DNA of 64,000 nucleotides, taken from positions 16,313,319 to 16,377,318 of the forward strand of contig QXEO01000247.1 in NCBI GenBank assembly GCA_007115705.1, in the 5' to 3' direction. The notes under the pieces are model-generated. The model was not told the DNA's origin, did not search any database, and saw only the letters and a list, made by a program, of their open reading frames with translations. Positions 21,405 to 30,895 of the stretch are shown piece by piece (the stretch's first letter is position 1; every line of letters begins with the position of its first letter). Source of the DNA: Dactylis glomerata (Eukaryota; Streptophyta; Magnoliopsida; Poales; Poaceae). Both the position numbers and the translations under genes were made by a program.

Positions 21405-22505
21405 AAAAATCAATGTCTGAAGGCAAGCCTCAGTTGCAACAGGTCCTCCTTCGTTTTACAGGCTACCTCCCCTGGCAACAACTTGTGATCCTTGAAGATT
21501 CTCCGATTTCTCTCATTCCAAATGTTCCAGATCACATAAGCCGCGGTAGTAATGCTCCTTTTCTTTGTCGGCCCTGTGCATCTGGTATGCACCTCTTCCC
21601 ACCAATCCTTTATCGATAAGGAGTTGCTGGCCGCCTGTACCACCGTAGGCTCTTGAAGCCTGAACTCATTCCATACCTCCTTCACAAAGGGGCAGCCAAG
21701 GACAAGGTGATATGTTGTCTCCAAGATCTGATCACAGAGGCAACACTTATCATCGTGTGGCCACCCCCTCTTGAGAAGCCTGTCGGCGGTCCACAATCTG
21801 TTCTGAATGATGAGCCACATATTGAATTTGATTTTTCCTTCTGCCTTGATTTTCCATGTTTTAGCTAACTCATTTCTTTCAACTCTCCCCAAGAACTGAA
21901 TCTCATAAGCCGAGGCCGCCGAATATTGACCATCAGCCGTTAGAGTCCAGCTGATCAAATCTGGAGTGTTGGAGAGGTGAACCTCTTGAATTTTGCCCCA
22001 AAGAATCACGAATTGGTTCAGTTCATCAGCCGTGTTTATACGCTGCAAACCTCATCCAAGCTCCATTTGAAAGTGCATTCTTTACGGTCAAATTCTTCCT
22101 GAACGCCAGCCTTCTGAGATCTGGAGCAAGTGTCATGGGTGCTTCGCCATTCAGCCACCTCTCGGTCCAGAATTTTGCCTTTTCGCCGTTGCCTAGAGTG
22201 ATCTTCGTGCAAGCCGCAAACAGACCTTTATCTCTTTCATCGCATGGCGTGGACATGCCCTTCCATGGTCTATCTTGCTCATCCCAACTAAACCATTCCC
22301 AACGAAGTCTCAAAGCTCTTCCAAAATCCTCAATGCTCTTTATCCCTAGCCCTCCATATTTCTTTGGCGAACAGCACTGTTTCCAGTTAACTAGACATTT
22401 TCCTCCGCTTGTTTGCTCCTCGGCATTCCATAGGAAGCTTCTTCTAATCTTGTCAATTTTCTTAATGAACCATTTGTCCACCGGGAAGGCAGTCAGATGG
22501 CGTGG
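21405..22505 (-). mobile_element. 5'-truncated LINE with 17-bp target-site duplication
   Basis: Flanked by the perfect repeat acacaaaggctaaataa (21388-21404 and 22506-22522). On the minus strand it encodes the end of a LINE ORF2: the region after RT (FPVDKWFIKKIDKIRRSFLW, about 22480) and the zf-RVT domain with Cys/His (CCLCDQ...HLVLGCPF, about 21730), ending IWNERNRRIF. There is a frameshift or stop near 22030. Endonuclease and RT are absent. The 3' end has only a short T-rich tail rather than a long poly-A. Confidence 0.8.
21410..22505 (-). pseudogene. LINE ORF2 C-terminal part (post-RT and zf-RVT)
   Basis: Two overlapping minus-strand frames (22505-22026 and 22048-21410) together cover about 360 residues. 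The zf-RVT zinc-binding residues (C-x2-C ... H-x4-C) are retained. It is inactive because the RT core was never copied into this 5'-truncated insertion. Confidence 0.75.
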
Positions 22506-22522
22506 ACACAAAGGCTAAATAA

Positions 22523-22811
22523 GCCAGTATTACTACGTCTTACTACAATCCGCACATTTAGGCAACAAAGTTAAAATGCCATAACTGAATCTAGATAAAT
22601 CAAATTTCCCCACATAAAAAGCATGAAACAAAGACATTAACTCATCACATATCAAAGGCCAGAAATGATGATAAAACTCTAGGGATAGCCCATCAGGACC
22701 AATGGCTTTCTTATGCTTCATCTGGACAAAAACGGAGATCCTAGATTCACAAGTTGTGACAGACCGCCTAGCCTCGCATTTTGCAACTCTCTCATTTAGC
22801 CGCACACCCAA
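22523..22811 (-). pseudogene. LINE RT N-terminal fragment (separate LINE)
   Basis: The minus-strand frame encodes KKAIGPDGLSLEFYHHFW and GILTLLPK, the conserved start of the LINE reverse transcriptase domain. Because the 17-bp target duplication separates it from 21405-22505, this is the older LINE remnant into or next to which the second LINE inserted. Confidence 0.65.
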
Positions 22812-23019
22812 ATCAAGAACAGGTCGTAAGTATTTCTTACCTAACTCTGCCTATTTAGATTTTCTTACCTAACTCTGCCTATTTAGTTACTCAGAAGGCG
22901 ATGCAGGAAACTGGCAGTCATCATTGTAACACCACGCAGCTCCAAGTATCTATGCAGTAGCTGCTGAAGCATCACACTGCACAACAAAAAAATTCAATAA
23001 ACAGTTACAAATCCCAAAT

Positions 23020-23245
23020 CCAACAGTCAGGGATATTGGAATAGCAAGTCAAATACAGTTTCGTAAATGGAGTTCATGCCCTCAAAGGAAAGTGAATACT
23101 CCTCTTTATCGTCTTCCCCAACACTGAGCCTCATGTACACTGAATCAACCCTTACCTCACTTTGGGATGCAGTACACCTAAACATGCTCAGTGAGCCACC
23201 CCTTGGCCTGGAGTCATGGAGCATCACAGTGGGGAAATGCACTTT
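23020..23245 (-). CDS. Candidate exon of an unrecognised host gene
   Basis: An open minus-strand frame of 71 codons (SLSMFRCTASQSEVRVDSVY, LSVGEDDKEEYSLSFEGMNS) ends with TGA. It has host-like codon use and no transposon domain that I know. It lies between LINE debris and a GC-rich block resembling a 5' region, so it could be a terminal exon. Function unknown; it could also be chance. Confidence 0.3.
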
Positions 23246-23310
23246 TACCTGCTCTGTGGAGTCCTCAAATCCTCAGCTGAGCAAGAACTGGCACAAAATA
23301 AGAGATGCGA

Positions 23311-23315
<5 letters not shown>

Positions 23316-23346
<31 letters not shown>
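23316..23346. repeat. (GA)n microsatellite
   Basis: About 15 GA units, reading CT/TC on the minus strand. It lies just before the second copy of the duplicated exon-like block; at copy 1 the equivalent position is only a short AG-rich stretch. Confidence 0.95.
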
Positions 23347-23350
<4 letters not shown>

Positions 23351-23351
23351 A

Positions 23352-24060
23352 GCAGACGAGATCAAGACTCACAAATAACAGAGGATTGGTGTGTTGCTGC
23401 CAATGGAAGACGTGCTGCCGAAGGTCGAGCTACTCGCGTAGGCTCCTTCCGCTGCCGCTTCCAGGATTCCTCCTGTTGGCAGGGAGAGGCTGAGGGGCGG
23501 CCGTGGTTGCTGCCGGCTGACCTCCGTCGTTGGCCTCCACCTCGGGCCCCTTCACGTGCCGACGCTGCAAGAAACCCTAGAATATCTGCAGCCGTCCTCT
23601 GCCTCCGCCGCCTGCTGGATGTCCCCCGAGATCCATTCCTCCCCTCCTCCGCCGGATCTGTCGCTCCCCTTCTCCGTCTGCTCCTCTAATATCCACCGCC
23701 GCCTGCTCCATTCCTCCGCGCGCCGCCAGCCGCCACACGATGGGGGAGAGACGAGCGAAAAAGAGGAGGGGAATGGGGGGATAGGGTTTCGGGTGTGCGC
23801 ATAGAGACCCTCGCTACCCATGGCGACGCCATCGCTGTAGCGAGCGTACCCGACGGTGCGCCGCCGGTCGCCACGCGCATACGGCCTGGGAGGAGAAGGA
23901 CGAAATGAGACTTGAAAAGACGATTTTGCCCCTAGCCACTCAGCGAAAACACAGGGATAGCCACCGCATCTGTCTCCTCTCTTTTCCATCCACACAGGAA
24001 GCCACGAGGAGGCCCTCACCGACAAACGGGCCACGCACGACGCTGGCCCCGCACCTCAGT
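23352..24060 (-). other. GC-rich 5'-leader-like region, including duplicated block copy 2
   Basis: 23352-23455 duplicates 20870-20965. The rest is GC-rich, and read on the minus strand it contains 'gaaaccctatccccc' and '(CGGCGG)' runs, as in grass gene leaders. Several frames are open but none is recognisable. It may be the promoter and first exon of a minus-strand gene whose remainder has been broken up by LINEs. Confidence 0.3.
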
Positions 24061-24189
24061 GACCGTGGCTGAATTGCTTCTCAGGGAAGGTAGATTTTCT
24101 AAGCTAAAGTGGAGCTGCAATGGACGGTCAGGATGCATCCCACGCTGGATCGAACGGCTGGGACAACACATGGCCTGAGAGTAGAGGGT

Positions 24190-26040
24190 TCCTTGCGGCT
24201 ATATTTTGATGAATTTCTTTCCTTCCACAATTCCCAACAAATAAGTTTTGTGACGGTCAGTGTTGATTTTTTGTTCTCAGGAACGGAAGGCTTACCATAT
24301 GTTGATCATGTTGTCATACCCCTCCCAGTGCACAGGGTTGAGTGATGGTTCTTTGAAAATTATGGCCAGCTGAGCCCAAACTTGCCTAGTAAAGGGGCAG
24401 TCCGTGAACAGATGATTAGCTGTTTCAAGATTCCGGCGACAAAGAGGACAAAAATAATTGTTTTCCCATTATCTCAACAGCAACTTATCCGCCGTTAGCA
24501 CACTGTCCAGTAACAAAGTCCAGATGAAGAGCTTACATTTGGCCGGCGCCCACCCCTTCCAAACTAAGCTTTTAAAATCAGTTTTTATTGCACCCATGAA
24601 ATTCATCATATAAGCCGAGCTAGCAGCGTATTCGTCTCGCTTCGCAAACCGCCAAAAAATATCGTCACTCGTGTCAGTTAGCTGAACTCTGTCAATCAAC
24701 TCAGCAAGCATAGTGAGTTGCGGCTCATGTTGCACATCAAGCTTGGCCTTGAGGTCTATGATCCACTTGTTGTCCACCAGCGCGTCCCGAACTGTGCGAT
24801 TTTTCCTTGCCGAGATTTTGAAGATGTCTGGTGCTATTTCAGCTGGTACCTGATCTGCTAGCCAACGATCCGACCAGAAGCGGGCCGTTTTGTCGTCTCC
24901 AAGGATGATTTTTGTGGCTGCGTTGAGCAGCGCCCTATCATGCTTGTTGCAGGGAAGGTCAAGGTGCGTCCATGGCTTTTGCGGGGATTTCCAACGCTGC
25001 CATAACCACCTTAGACGCAAAGCTCTGCTGAAGGATGTAATGCAGTGAACTCTTAGTCCTCCTAGTGCTCTAGGCCTGCAAACCTATTTCCATCCCACCC
25101 TGCTTTTCCCGCCGCTACAAGAGCCCTCGCCCGCCCAAAGCCATGCTCGTCGACGACGATCAAACTCTTTTTTGACCCAAGCGGGCATCTCGTGTATAGT
25201 CATCAGGTACACAGCAAGAGAAGTGAGCACCGAATTAAGCAATTGCAGCCTTCCAGCCTTGCTCATCAATCTTGCTTTCCAAGTAGCCAAATATCTGTCC
25301 ACTTTGTCCAATAAAAATTGCCACTCAACCTTAGTCATTTTTTTATTGATGGCGGCCGCATGCCTAAGTAATGGCAAGGGAACTCTGCAATTTGGATATT
25401 GATTGGATTTATAATTTCCAAAAGTTGCAGATGTTGACACCGGATTGGAGTTGCCGAGCTCTTATCAAAAATTGTTTAGAGGCCCGTAGCTGCACCAAAG
25501 GCTTGCAGTATCTGCTGTATACCAGCTATGTTGGCGGAAGTTGGGTTGATGAACAACGCCACATCATTCGCGTACAGCAATGCCCTGAAAGTGCATTTCT
25601 TGCCACGCATCTTAGGTAAAATTCCGACTTCGGTCGCAAGGCCTAGAAGCCTATGCAGCGGCTCCATCGCAAGGACGAAGAGAAAAGGCAAGAGGGAGTC
25701 GCCCTGCCAAAAGCATGCTCCTGAAGCGAGTGGAACTTGTTGACAGCAAGCATGAGGTCTTCTTTTATAACTTCCCATGAAGTACGGAAGAAGCCGGCGG
25801 AGAAACCGTCAGGACCTGGTGCCCTATCCGTTGGCGCGTGTCAAACACTGCGGCTTTTACCTTTACCCTGCATTTTGGGTTAAACTCGGATACCAAGAAA
25901 AGCTGACGAGGCGTTAAATTAGAAAGGAGATGGACTGCATTACCCTGCTGCTGTCCCAAATCGTGTATGCTGGCCAGAAAATCCTTGCAGTCCTCGCCAT
26001 CAAGTCTACGCATGCTTTGGCCCAGTAGGCTCGCCTGCTC
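24190..26040 (-). mobile_element. LINE (L1-type) remnant with internal deletion
   Basis: Minus-strand fragments in order: start of RT with APGPDGFS-like text in a shifted frame (about 25830), RT core FVLAMEPLHRLLGLA and LLYANDVALF (about 25690-25565), post-RT linker (25440-25084), zf-RVT domain (25020-24300) with CPLCRRNLETANHLFTDCPF, and the tail ICWELWKERN near 24225. Parts of RT between 25750 and 25700 are missing. The catalytic box YADD reads YAND at 25564-25575. Endonuclease was not seen. Confidence 0.8.
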
Positions 26041-27009
26041 CCGCTAATCACTTCAATTTTTGCGCGCGATTTGCCGAGAGATTTGAATACTTCGGAAACT
26101 AACGCGGGGACAAATTAGGAAATCAACTAGCAAAAATCCAGAACATGGGGTAAAAGGGAACATTTTGAAGAAAATAAAACGCAGGGTAAAGATGAACGGA
26201 GGGAGTAGTTATTATGTTTAATACATGTGTGACGTAAATAATGAAACGGTCATGGCAGCGACATACATTTAACTATAATGATGCACATGACCCGGATCCG
26301 ATTGGCTACACGATATTTTCTTCAACAGAGTCTAGGATACACCTGGTGAAGTCCAATCCCTGGGGATGCTAGTTTGCACCCAATACCATGTCCAAAATCG
26401 AGGGGTGGAATGGTACCATCACGGTCTTTACCCCTACGGTGGAAGCCTATGATTAGACCTTGAAATGTCGTTTTTATCCCCTCACAAGTCACGAGCAGAT
26501 GTAAAGTTGGAAGCCAACTAATTAACGCTTCATAGCAGAAAGAGCGCGCCTGTCGGGTGGGATCCATAACTTGGGTGAGACACACACTAGATTTTATGTG
26601 AGCAGAATTTTTTTGTAAAAAGGCGACCCAATTTTGCTCTCCGTGATGGGAGTGATTTTTTCAGGCCTAATATTAACGCTAACTAGCCCTAAAAGGTCAT
26701 ATTGTTTTCGCATTATCGAACACTTAGCCTGCCAAGCTAGAATTGAAGGTTTAATCTAAAATAGGCTAGGGGGAATTTGCTCTCTCATGACTTTTTTCTA
26801 TATATTAATTCTTTTTAGTTAGAAATGAACTATCCAGATGAAAATTAAACAACTTACCATGGCTAATATAGAACACATTAAAAACAAAGCCATAGTGACA
26901 CTTCATAAGAAGTAAATAATGATAACATATGCTAATTTTTCTCTGCTTCTCCTCATGGCGGCAAGGGCGTCGAGGACAGCAATCTCCAGCTTTCTGTGTG
27001 TGAGAGTAA
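26041..27009. other. Unassigned intergenic stretch
   Basis: No gene recognised. At 26190-26210 the motif gaacggagggagta looks like one end of a Stowaway MITE, but no partner end was found. Confidence 0.25.
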
Positions 27010-27229
27010 GGGCGACTTCTTTTCGGCTTCTCCAACGGCTTCTCAGAGAAGCTTCTCCCCCACCAGCTTCTCCCAGAAGCCCAAATTTTAAAATTGTTTT
27101 GGCTTATATTTTAGTCTATTCCTAACTAAAATATAAGCCAAAACAAACTTGGGGTCTGCGCTTCTGAGAGAAACTGGTGGGGAGAAGCTTCTTCTAGAAG
27201 CCGCCGGAGAAGCTGAAAAGAAGTCGCCC
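27010..27229. mobile_element. Fold-back MITE, PIF/Harbinger (Tourist)-like
   Basis: 220 bp, almost entirely self-complementary (long imperfect inverted repeats starting GGGCGACTTCTTTTC and ending GAAGTCGCCC). It is flanked by TAA on both sides (27007-27009, 27230-27232), the target duplication of PIF/Harbinger elements. The centre is 'gtctattccta'. No coding capacity. Confidence 0.7.
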
Positions 27230-27416
27230 TAATTAGGCCTACCAAAAATGAAATGGGTACAAAGAAAGGTGTCAGGGGAGACATTAGAAACCCAAACAAT
27301 AAAATCAATGATAAAAGCACACGCACAAGAAAAATATGGATCGGACAACTGAAATGAACTTTCGGTGAAATGTCCAGCTATAATTGATATATAGCATAAT
27401 TATCTACTCCCTCTGA

Positions 27417-27509
27417 TCCATATTACGTGTTGCTAAAATAGATGTATGTAGACACTAAACTTAACTAGATACATCCATATTAGCGATAAGTAATATGGGA
27501 CGGAGGGAG
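27417..27509. mobile_element. Stowaway-like MITE
   Basis: 93 bp with termini CTCCCTCTGATCCATATTA and TAATATGGGACGGAGGGAG, the standard Stowaway (Tc1/mariner) ends of grasses. TA precedes the left end; the right copy has decayed to CA. Confidence 0.8.
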
Positions 27510-27900
27510 CAACATATTTTCGTAGAAGCATCGTTCGATTTTAGTGACGTATTTAAGATTATGAACAATATTTAATGGGTAGAATGAAATAAACATATTG
27601 AGTTGAAAATGTGACAACTTCATCCATTAAAATTATACGACGTTCTAAAAAGTATGCAGTCAAATTTCTTTGTTTTGATGACCAATTAATAATAAGTTAA
27701 CATTTGGATCCTTTAGATGAAAAATTGTTAAGTAGTATTTTCATGAAAATAGTTTTAAGATACGCCATTCAGTAGTTGCTTATTTACATGTCATAAGATA
27801 ATCAAAGCTGAAGCTGCACATTAAAGATTATCCCGCTATATATACCACAAGCGCAGCTAAATAAAGGAGTACCACTAGTGAGGGCCGGAAAATAATTTAC

Positions 27901-28046
27901 CCTGTCTCGAAACTTTTGCTTCACCTTCCACTTGAGTGGTTTCTTATCCCGATCATACATTAGTCCCTTGTTCCTACAAGTGTAAAAGTGGTTAAGAACG
28001 TATGTGACGAGCTCGGCAATGTCCATATTTAAGGACTTTCGATTCA
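27901..28046 (-). CDS. Candidate exon cut by a Tat LTR
   Basis: The minus-strand frame is open from the LTR border (28046) to a consensus donor CGAGACAGG|gtaaat at 27901/27900. It encodes MDIAELVTYVLNHFYTCRNK and on to a Lys-rich end. Function not recognised. The adjoining Tat LTR may have inserted into this exon; the other exons are not identified. Confidence 0.35.
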
Positions 28047-28456
28047 TGAGAAGAGGGATCTAGCAAACTCGACGGCTGTCGGACGACGACAGGGGCACAT
28101 AAAGGTTTACCCAGGTTCACGTTCTCTCGGTGGAGGATCTCTATATCCTTCTAGCAATCTAGTATGCGATCACAATTATGCTTACAGGGAGACGCCAGGG
28201 GCAGGTGGAGTTGTGTCTATCTAATCTTGCATGTAATGTAATAATATCCCTCTAGGGATGCCCTTGGTTGCTTTATATATGTAGCCAATTAGGGTTTACA
28301 AGGAGCTTCTTGCGATATACGTTGAGATAGGGACTTCCTTTATGGGCTGCGCCTTAAGTGGGCATTGCGGGCTTCATGTATCCTTCGAGTGAGCTTCTTC
28401 CTTTGTCAATAGCAGGTATGCTAAAAGTGAGGACCCGATGGGTCGTGTCCTCGTCA
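28047..28456 (-). repeat. 3' LTR of the second Tat-type element
   Basis: Minus strand: starts TGACGAGGACACGACCC after ctcgggggctac, has tatatataaagc near 28273, and ends ...cttctca. Length 410 bp. The partner LTR is absent. Confidence 0.6.
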
Positions 28457-29339
28457 GTAGCCCCCGAGTGTCTGGTCTAGTCGCAGACTGGAGCAGGGAC
28501 TCAATCTCCTTCGAATCAACCATCTAAAACAAGTTGTCTTCTCATATTTTTTGTGTTGTCGATGAACATCCAAGTGATAGCTATGAGACTTGAAAGCGCA
28601 TCGGGTGATAATAATGGGGATTGGCATAACATGTCTGGAACACTCGAAACATCGGGTCTAGTTATTTGCACAGCAGCAAAGACAATGTTAGCTTACTCAA
28701 GCTCAAGTCCCCAGACTTGAACCCACGTGGACTGGCGTAGTTTTGACTCAAGCCGTGTTGGACATATCGAGTCAAAACCCCAATAAATTGCATGGCACCC
28801 GACGTGTCTGTCGGGGCATTTCTTCATGTCGCAGGCCCAGAAATTTTCTCAGCAGAGCGCATTTGCTGCGTTTACCAGGCTAATCAATGTTGCTAATTGT
28901 GGACTCATCTTCATGTCTAGTGCACGGCATCCAGACGGGTTCGCGATGACCACATTTTGGGCATTCGAGGAGCACGGCGGTTCGCACTCGAGATTCATGT
29001 GAGCGGTACTGACGACCGAGGGAATTTGTCGAGCGTTGTGCCAGCATATTTGGAGTAGTAGTCAACTGATGTTATCTCCCCTCAGTATCTCGTGAGGGTG
29101 AGTCAAAGTGTTTGCACTTGGGCTTGCCCTCAAGATTTAAGGTGTTTTTGTTCTGATTGTGTGATGTTTGTTGTCGACTGTCATAGCCCTTTGTCAAAGC
29201 CCCCGAGCGTGACTAAATGCATATTTTTATGGTGATGCCCCCGAGCGTGGGTAAGGTGTATATTCTTAAAGCGAAGCCCCTAAGCATGGCGAGTCGCGTT
29301 TGAGCGAGCCCCCGAGTGCGGCGAGTCGTGTTTGAGCGA

Positions 29340-29665
29340 GTCCGTGATAGGCGAAGGTGAACTCAACACGGCGGAGCAGAGTCGACGCGGAAAAGTCTTA
29401 CTCAAAGCGGCGAGTCGACGCGGCGAAGGATTGTACTGACAAGGCGGACCGGAGTCGGCACGGCAGAGGATTGTACTCGATGCGGCAGACCGGAGTCGAT
29501 GCGACGGATGATGATACTCGACGCGGTAGACCAGAGTCAACGTGGCGAAAGATTGTATTGGACGTGGCGGATCGGAGTCGATGCGGCGGACCGGAGTCGA
29601 CGCGGTGGAGGATTGTATTCGACGTGGCGAACCGGAGTCGAGGCAGCGGAGGTGTAATGAGTTAG
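29340..29665. repeat. Minisatellite, ~20-bp unit arranged in ~40-bp doublets
   Basis: Degenerate tandem copies of 'gacgcggcggaccggagtc' alternate with 'gacgcggcggaggattgtact'. The phrase 'ttgtactcg' recurs at about 29431, 29471, 29512, 29553 and 29613 (spacing near 40, 41, 41 and 60). It lies inside the Tat 3' region. Confidence 0.85.
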
Positions 29666-30060
29666 CGATGGGAGAGTCCCCGAGCATGATGAGTCCGCAA
29701 CAACGGGTCCCCGGGCATGGCGATTGACGCCTGACACTGTCTGGACCACGGGAAGTCACCGAGTGTGGCGAACTCGACGCGGATGGAGGTCGACTCGAAT
29801 GGAGTCGAGGCAGCGTGCTCGGTCGGACCACTGGTCGGACGGAGTCTCATAGGCGGCGTTTAGCCAAAGGAGTCGACATGGACGTTTCGCGGTAGCATGC
29901 TTGGTTGGACCATTAGTCGAACGGAATCGCGACATCGACGGAGCCAGGCAGGTGTAGTCACAGCGCCGATAGTAAATCAATCTACACAAAGTAGAGCAGA
30001 CCGCAGGCCCGAGAAATTTTCTCATAGAGTTCAGCTTAAAACGTGTGATAAATAATTGAC

Positions 30061-30895
30061 AGGTATCACCTTGTTATTTAGCATATAGATGCTACATGCG
30101 TAATTGATTTTTGTCTAGCTTGAAGATGCTTTGCTCAAAAAAAATAGATGGAGAAGAAGAGGAAAGGGAACGATTTGGGGGAGGAGAGGATATAGGGAGA
30201 GGCACGAGGACAGCTCTCCTGCTCTATCGCCGTGACAGCCCCGTGCTCTATCCCTGTGACAACTCTTGACCGCACGATGAGTATCCCGCGGCACGCGACA
30301 TGACCAGGTCACAAGAACAAAATGTGGTCTGTCAAGAAATAGACATTATCAGCTGGTATTGCTTTGCCTGCTACAGTCTAACATAGACCCATCTTTGGCT
30401 GGTGTGACCAGCGAAATGCAAAGCGACTGCCCACTGGCACACTGAACCACACATGCACTATATACAAGTCGAGCAAGATTGACTACGAACGAACACGGAC
30501 CGCTAAAGCGACAGTGCTATGGGAAAATAATGTTCAGCCATAGAGAAAACTCGAACAGGCTCGGATAAATTGGAAAACATGACTGATCAAGAATCGAATA
30601 GGCTTGAATTTGAGTTGAGATAATCTGAAAACAACAAAATGCATGTAAAGTGCGCTGAAATAGATAGGTTCATCAGCGGATTCAGTCCAGACCCAGACCG
30701 CATCTTGTCTGATGGTCCAATCAAGCCAAGCTCGTCACCTACATGTTCTACAAGTTCTATGATGATTACAACCTTGGTCGTCTAGAATTACCCAGATGTA
30801 GAACATCGCAACTGAACTGCCACACGATTGAAATTCAGATATCCATTGGCGAGCTCCACGGATGGTTTTCAATTATAATACTCCGAAAACATAAA
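30061..30895. other. Unassigned intergenic stretch
   Basis: No gene or repeat recognised between the Tat remnant and the DUF3615-like gene. Confidence 0.3.

Larger units (their letters stand above)
28047..30060 (-). mobile_element. 3' end of a second Tat-type Gypsy element (minus strand)
   Basis: 3' LTR at 28456-28047 preceded (minus strand) by the polypurine tract ctcgggggctac. The 3' region 28457-about 30060 has at least five further polypurine-like copies (gcccccgag on the plus strand at 29199, 29237, 29308 and variants at 29272 and 29671) and a minisatellite at 29340-29665. No pol or antisense gene was found. The right border is approximate. Confidence 0.6.

Noticed and set aside
26180..26215. 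A single Stowaway-like end (gaacggagggagta)
   Set aside because: No opposite terminus or TA pair was found within a reasonable distance.
29280..29831. 183-codon minus frame across the minisatellite
   Set aside because: Open only because the tandem repeat unit lacks stops in that frame.
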